Below, piece by piece: positions 60,529-64,000 of a stretch of DNA of 64,000 nt; within the stretch, counting starts at the first letter, position 1, and each line of letters starts with the position of its first letter. The translations under genes and the position numbers were made by a program. Under the pieces are notes generated by a model that searched no databases, had not been told where the DNA came from, and saw only the letters and a list, made by a program, of their open reading frames with translations. This DNA comes from Gracilaria domingensis (taxonomy: Eukaryota; Rhodophyta; Florideophyceae; Gracilariales; Gracilariaceae). The stretch covers positions 62,001 through 126,000 of the forward strand of contig VCMS01000067.1 of the NCBI GenBank assembly GCA_022539475.1, given 5' to 3'.

Positions 60529-61770
60529 ATGAGCAGTAACCAGAGCGAGTCGGAGAAGGACGCAACAGTCCGCCAGACGATCTTGGCTAACCTTGAAGCA
60601 CCACGACTACAGGGAGTAGCGACAAAACACTTCACAGCGTTCCAAAAGCGGCGCGATCTGTATGAAAAACAGTTGGCGGAAAAGAACCGTGAACCAGGTG
60701 TAAATGTCACTCCAACGTCGTTCAAGGCTTCAATCGATGATACCTTGCTTGATATATTTATCACTGCAGGGTGGATCGATGCTGCCTCTGTTGAGGAAAT
60801 CACAGAGGAGCAGTTGCAGAACTGCGTACGCGAGAGGGCTAATTTTGAGCCAGAAGGTGATGACCTCTCGCGTATCCGCTATTTCATCCGTAAGGTCAAG
60901 ATGGATGATTCCATAAAGGACCCGGAGCAGCGTGTGTGGACATTACACTACAAGTATGTCACCACTCTGCACTCCCATGGACTCCGTGATCTTCCAAAGA
61001 CAAAACCACACATCGCAATTAAGCACACTCTCAAGGTGATCAAACCGAAGAGGCTTCGTGAGCGTATGCAGGATATTGTCGAATGGAAGAAGGACGAACA
61101 TTTCGAGAAGAACGATTTTGGCGCGTTCATGAGAGAGTTGGCTAGACAAGCCAAGAAGCTCGAAGAGAAGCGTGGACCAGAAAGGATCAGTGAGAGCGAT
61201 GACGAAAGCGAGCATGATGATTCGTCGCGCTCTACTGAGAAGGAGTCACGCAAGTTCGAGCGGTCCAAAAACAGCAAGGACAAAAAGAGTGGTAAGAAGA
61301 GAGGCCGAAACGATCAAGGAGGAAGAGACAGCAAGGGAGGTAGCTCTAAGAAGCGGAAGCGAGACCTACCTCTCTGTCTCAATCCAGATTGTGGCGAGCA
61401 CCACTATGTCAAGAACTGTAAGAACACTTCCGAAGAGCAGAAGACGAAGCTGCTCAAGGAGTTCAAAGCGCAAAAGAAGCGCGACGCCAAGAACAAAGAC
61501 AATGACAGTGGCTCGACCAAGGGCAGAGTTAACCGCATCGCGGCAGACCGTATTGACTCCCACTCGTCGTTGTTCAGCGGCTTCTTCTGTGACGGAGCCG
61601 TCGAGGTTGTGGTCATGGCGGATCAAGGTTCAGATGTGAATCTCATCCCGAGAGAGATATTTGACCAAATCCTATTGGCCAAACCAGCGTTGCAGCTCCA
61701 TAAGTTGGACCCACTCCATTTGTATAATGGAAGGAGACGATGGTTTGTAAGACAGCAAGGTATACATTGA
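60529..61770 (+). pseudogene. gag and protease start of element 4
   Basis: 413 codons from the ATG at 60529 (MSSNQSESEKDATVRQ). A capsid-like helical region is followed by a strongly charged Lys/Glu/Ser linker and an atypical zinc knuckle (CLNPDCGEHHYVKNC). The protease segment follows directly in the same frame, with active site VVVMADQGSDVNLIP, i.e. Asp-Gln-Gly where most retropepsins have Asp-Thr/Ser-Gly. The frame is lost near 61740: the following codons in another frame (DSKVYIDLGDDEPEVLDEA) continue the protease-RT linker. Confidence 0.82.
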
Positions 61771-63389
61771 CCTTGGTGATGATGAACCAGAAGTTCTCGA
61801 TGAGGCTTTGCAAAAGCTCATCGCCGAGGCAGAAGCGAATGGCATGTCCGAGACAGGGGTTGAAGAACTCACAGAAATGATTCAAGAATTCAAACCGGTT
61901 TTCGGTTAAGGCTGGGGAAATCCGACCCAGCCAAACTGCCGCCGACGAAGATCAAGTTGGATCCCGAGAAGGTGCCGGTGAAGGTAAAGGCGCGGCGCTA
62001 CCCAGCGCCGCAACGAGCCTTCCTGAAGGCGTATATGGCCAAGCTCGTTGAGCTAGGAATATTTGTGCCGAACCCTCATGCGGATTGGCAGGCAGCGCCG
62101 TTGCTAGTCCCAAAAGTAGGTTCAAAAGCCAAGTTTCGGTGTGCAATAGACCTGCGTCCGGTGAACGCGGCTACCATTAATCAATCATGGGCGATGCCTC
62201 ATCTCGACTCCGAAGTTCAGGACTTTGCCGGAAGCCGCTGCTTCGCGGTTATTGATTCCCACATGGGTACTGGCAGCTTCCGCTGCACCCAGAGTCATAC
62301 ACAGCGTGTGGTGTGGTTTGTCCGGACGGAACATACTCATCTACTCGAGTAATTCCAGGGCTAACCAACGCAGGTGCGCATTTTCAGTCATCCGTGGAAC
62401 CGTTATTCGAGGATCTAAGGGCCAACCTGAAGGCTTGGATAGACGACTTTAACCTCCACGCAAAGAATGAAAACCTTTTACTCTCGGTGATGCGGCGTTT
62501 CTTTGAAATCTGCAGAGAGTACGGGCTGTTTATTTCCGCGAAGAAGAGTAAGTTTTTCGCCAAGGAAATCAAGTGGTGCGGGAGACGGGTCAATGGCGAT
62601 GGCTACACGATGGACCCATCTAATGTTGAGGGTCTACGCGATATGCAAATGCCACAAACCGCAGATGAGTTGTGTGAATTCATACACTGTTGCCGGTGGA
62701 TGGCTACTGCAATCCCTGACTTTGATCGGCGCGTGGCACCACTGACGAATGTCCTAGAGGAAGCATACAAGAAGGCCGGCAGGAGAAAGAAGCGTGCCAT
62801 AAAGGGCATAGCATTACAATCTCTGCCTTGGGGCCGTGTACAAGAGAAAGCCTTCTCAGAGATACAAGACAGTCTCTGTAATGCTGTGCAGCTTTCCTAT
62901 CCAAGGAAAGGCAATGTTATCTGTGTCTTCACAGATGCTTCAAATAATCATTGGTCAAGTGTGGTGACTCAAACGGACCCGAAAATGCTTACTAAACCAT
63001 TTGCAGAGCAGCAGCACGAGCCGCTGGCTTTCTTGGGAGGTACATTCAAAGGGGCTCAGAAAAACTGGAGCACATATGAGCAAGAAGGTTTTGCTATCGT
63101 CAAGACGTTTGACAAGTTGGACTACTTGTTCTTGGACGAGCATCCTGTGCACGTTTTTACATATCACAAGAACCTTTTGTTCGTGTTCGCACCCTATGCG
63201 ATGCAGCCTACGATCGGTCACCATATCGTGGCAAAGGTGCAGCGATGGGCAGTTTTTCTTTCGCGTTTTGAGTACGTCATCGAGCATATTCCGGGGCATG
63301 AGAATATATTCGCAGATATGCTTACCCGGTGGACAAAGGGCTACCGAAGAAAGACCTTGACCACGAGTAAGATCTTTAGTCTGGTGTAA
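61771..63389 (+). pseudogene. reverse transcriptase-RNase H of element 4
   Basis: The linker (61750-61908) ends at FKPVFG then a stop. RT follows in another frame from about 61910 with AFLKAYMAKLVELGIFVPNP, AAPLLVPKVG and FRCAIDLRPVNAATI, until a frame change near 62310. The 62313-63389 ORF carries VIPGLTNAGAHFQSSVEPLF, the catalytic KAWIDDFNLHAKNENLL, FISAKKSKFFAKEIKWCGR, then RNase H: CVFTDASNNHWSSVVTQT, STYEQEGFAIVKTF, and IPGHENIFADMLTRW. The catalytic Asp pair is intact, but at least three frame breaks inactivate the copy. Confidence 0.85.
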
Positions 63390-63422
63390 TCGGCTGCCCA
63401 GATTGCACCACCCACGAACAAG

Positions 63423-64000
63423 GTGGAATGGCCTGGTGTCGAAGAGTTTCGCTTGGCACAGGCTACGCATAGAGCTCCAGCGTACCTCAAGAGAGGAAAA
63501 GACAATTTACTGCATGACGGTCCGCTAATATGGATTCCTTCTGAGGCTACCGAGCTAAAGTTAAAGGTTCTAATCCTTTCTCACTGCGGCAGTATTGGAC
63601 ACCGCGGCGCGAATGCCACGGAAAGCATCATTCGTGAGAACTTCAAGTGGAATGGCATGTCGGCGGACATTCAAGACTTCGTGCGAGGCTGCTTGTAGTG
63701 ACTAGTGACGAGATCCGGTGAGGTTGTTCCTAGACCCCTAGGTTCAGGCCTGCACGGTGAACGGCCCAACGAGGTAATTCACTTCGATTTCATCTACCTC
63801 GGAGAGAGCGTAAGTGAGATGAAGTATGCCTTGATCATACGGGATGATCTGAGCTCATTCACTTGGCTATGGCCTACTGCAGAAGCGATGAGTGAAGCCG
63901 CCGCTGACGCTATCGCTACGTGGGTCGCGACATTTGGAGTCATGGAGTATATGGTTTCTGACCAGGGCTCACACTTCAAGAATGAATTGTTTCGCCTTCT
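63423..64000 (+). pseudogene. integrase of element 4 (partial, runs off edge)
   Basis: An N-terminal zinc-binding segment with ILSHCGSIGHRGANATESII, ending at a TAG (63696-63698) where the C-x2-C pair is expected. After the break, reading resumes with GEVVPRPLGSGLHGERPNEV, then the catalytic core FDFIYLGESVSEMKYAL (first Asp) and YMVSDQGSHFKNELF (second Asp). The window ends before the catalytic Glu. Confidence 0.8.

Larger units (their letters stand above)
60232..64000 (+). mobile_element. Ty3/gypsy retrotransposon, element 4 (5' part; right end outside window)
   Basis: Gag, protease, RT, RNase H and integrase follow in one direction and run off the right edge. Sequence style (WIDDFN catalytic box, FTDASNNHW RNase H start) differs clearly from elements 1-3. 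This type is widespread in oomycetes and algae (family knowledge). Several frame breaks mark a defective copy. Confidence 0.85.

Noticed and set aside
1-64000. tRNA, rRNA or CRISPR features
   Set aside because: I saw no cloverleaf-forming sequence with conserved TTC box, no rRNA-like stretch and no regular spacer-repeat array. The regular repeats present are LTRs and hairpins.

Overview
This is nuclear DNA of a eukaryote that very probably carries a plastid. The evidence is a stand-alone 3-dehydroquinate synthase with a transit-peptide-like leader (fungi and oomycetes use the fused AROM protein instead), genes with no introns or with short ones (60-134 bp), and compact gene islands set in retrotransposon-rich DNA. 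A mesophilic red alga is my best guess. That placement is inference; no ribosomal or plastid marker is present to prove it.

Layout. 1-4538 is the 3' end of a Ty3/gypsy chromodomain retrotransposon (element 1). 4850-5656 is a decayed piggyBac transposase, and 6845-9313 an uninterrupted hAT transposase. 9553-11366 is a decayed PAPS-transporter-like gene split by a 5'-truncated non-LTR element with a 12-bp target-site duplication. 12084-21020 is the main gene island: DHQ synthase, a DUF1764 protein, ATP23 protease with an intron, a MIT+RING protein and a GT14 glycosyltransferase. 21410-22614 is a three-exon gene with a ParB-like N-terminal segment, cut off by an LTR. 22615-45647 is gypsy element 2, with the younger gypsy element 3 (30967-41966, opposite orientation, perfect TSD ttgga) nested inside it. 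45648-47347 is AT-rich and repeat-structured. 47348-48889 is a SAP-like ORF with one in-frame stop. 49560-54890 is a gene graveyard: 6-phosphogluconate dehydrogenase, a Bem46-like hydrolase fragment, an M1 aminopeptidase and ankyrin repeats. 55149-60176 holds two decayed PIF/Harbinger transposases, the second with a convergent Myb/SANT-like partner. 60232-64000 is the 5' part of another gypsy lineage (element 4), running off the right edge.

The most interesting signal is shared by gypsy elements 1, 2 and 3. Each carries, between the pol chromodomain and the 3' LTR, an ORF on the strand opposite to gag-pol, starting 54-80 bp from the 3' LTR. In elements 1 and 2 it spans 602 and 603 codons in one frame, and conserved blocks align across the copies. 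In element 3 the same ORF is open but lacks about 330 central codons. Between the converging 3' ends of pol and this antisense ORF lies a cluster of tiny CCG...CGG hairpins, and copies of the polypurine tract recur inside pol. I do not recognise the antisense protein.
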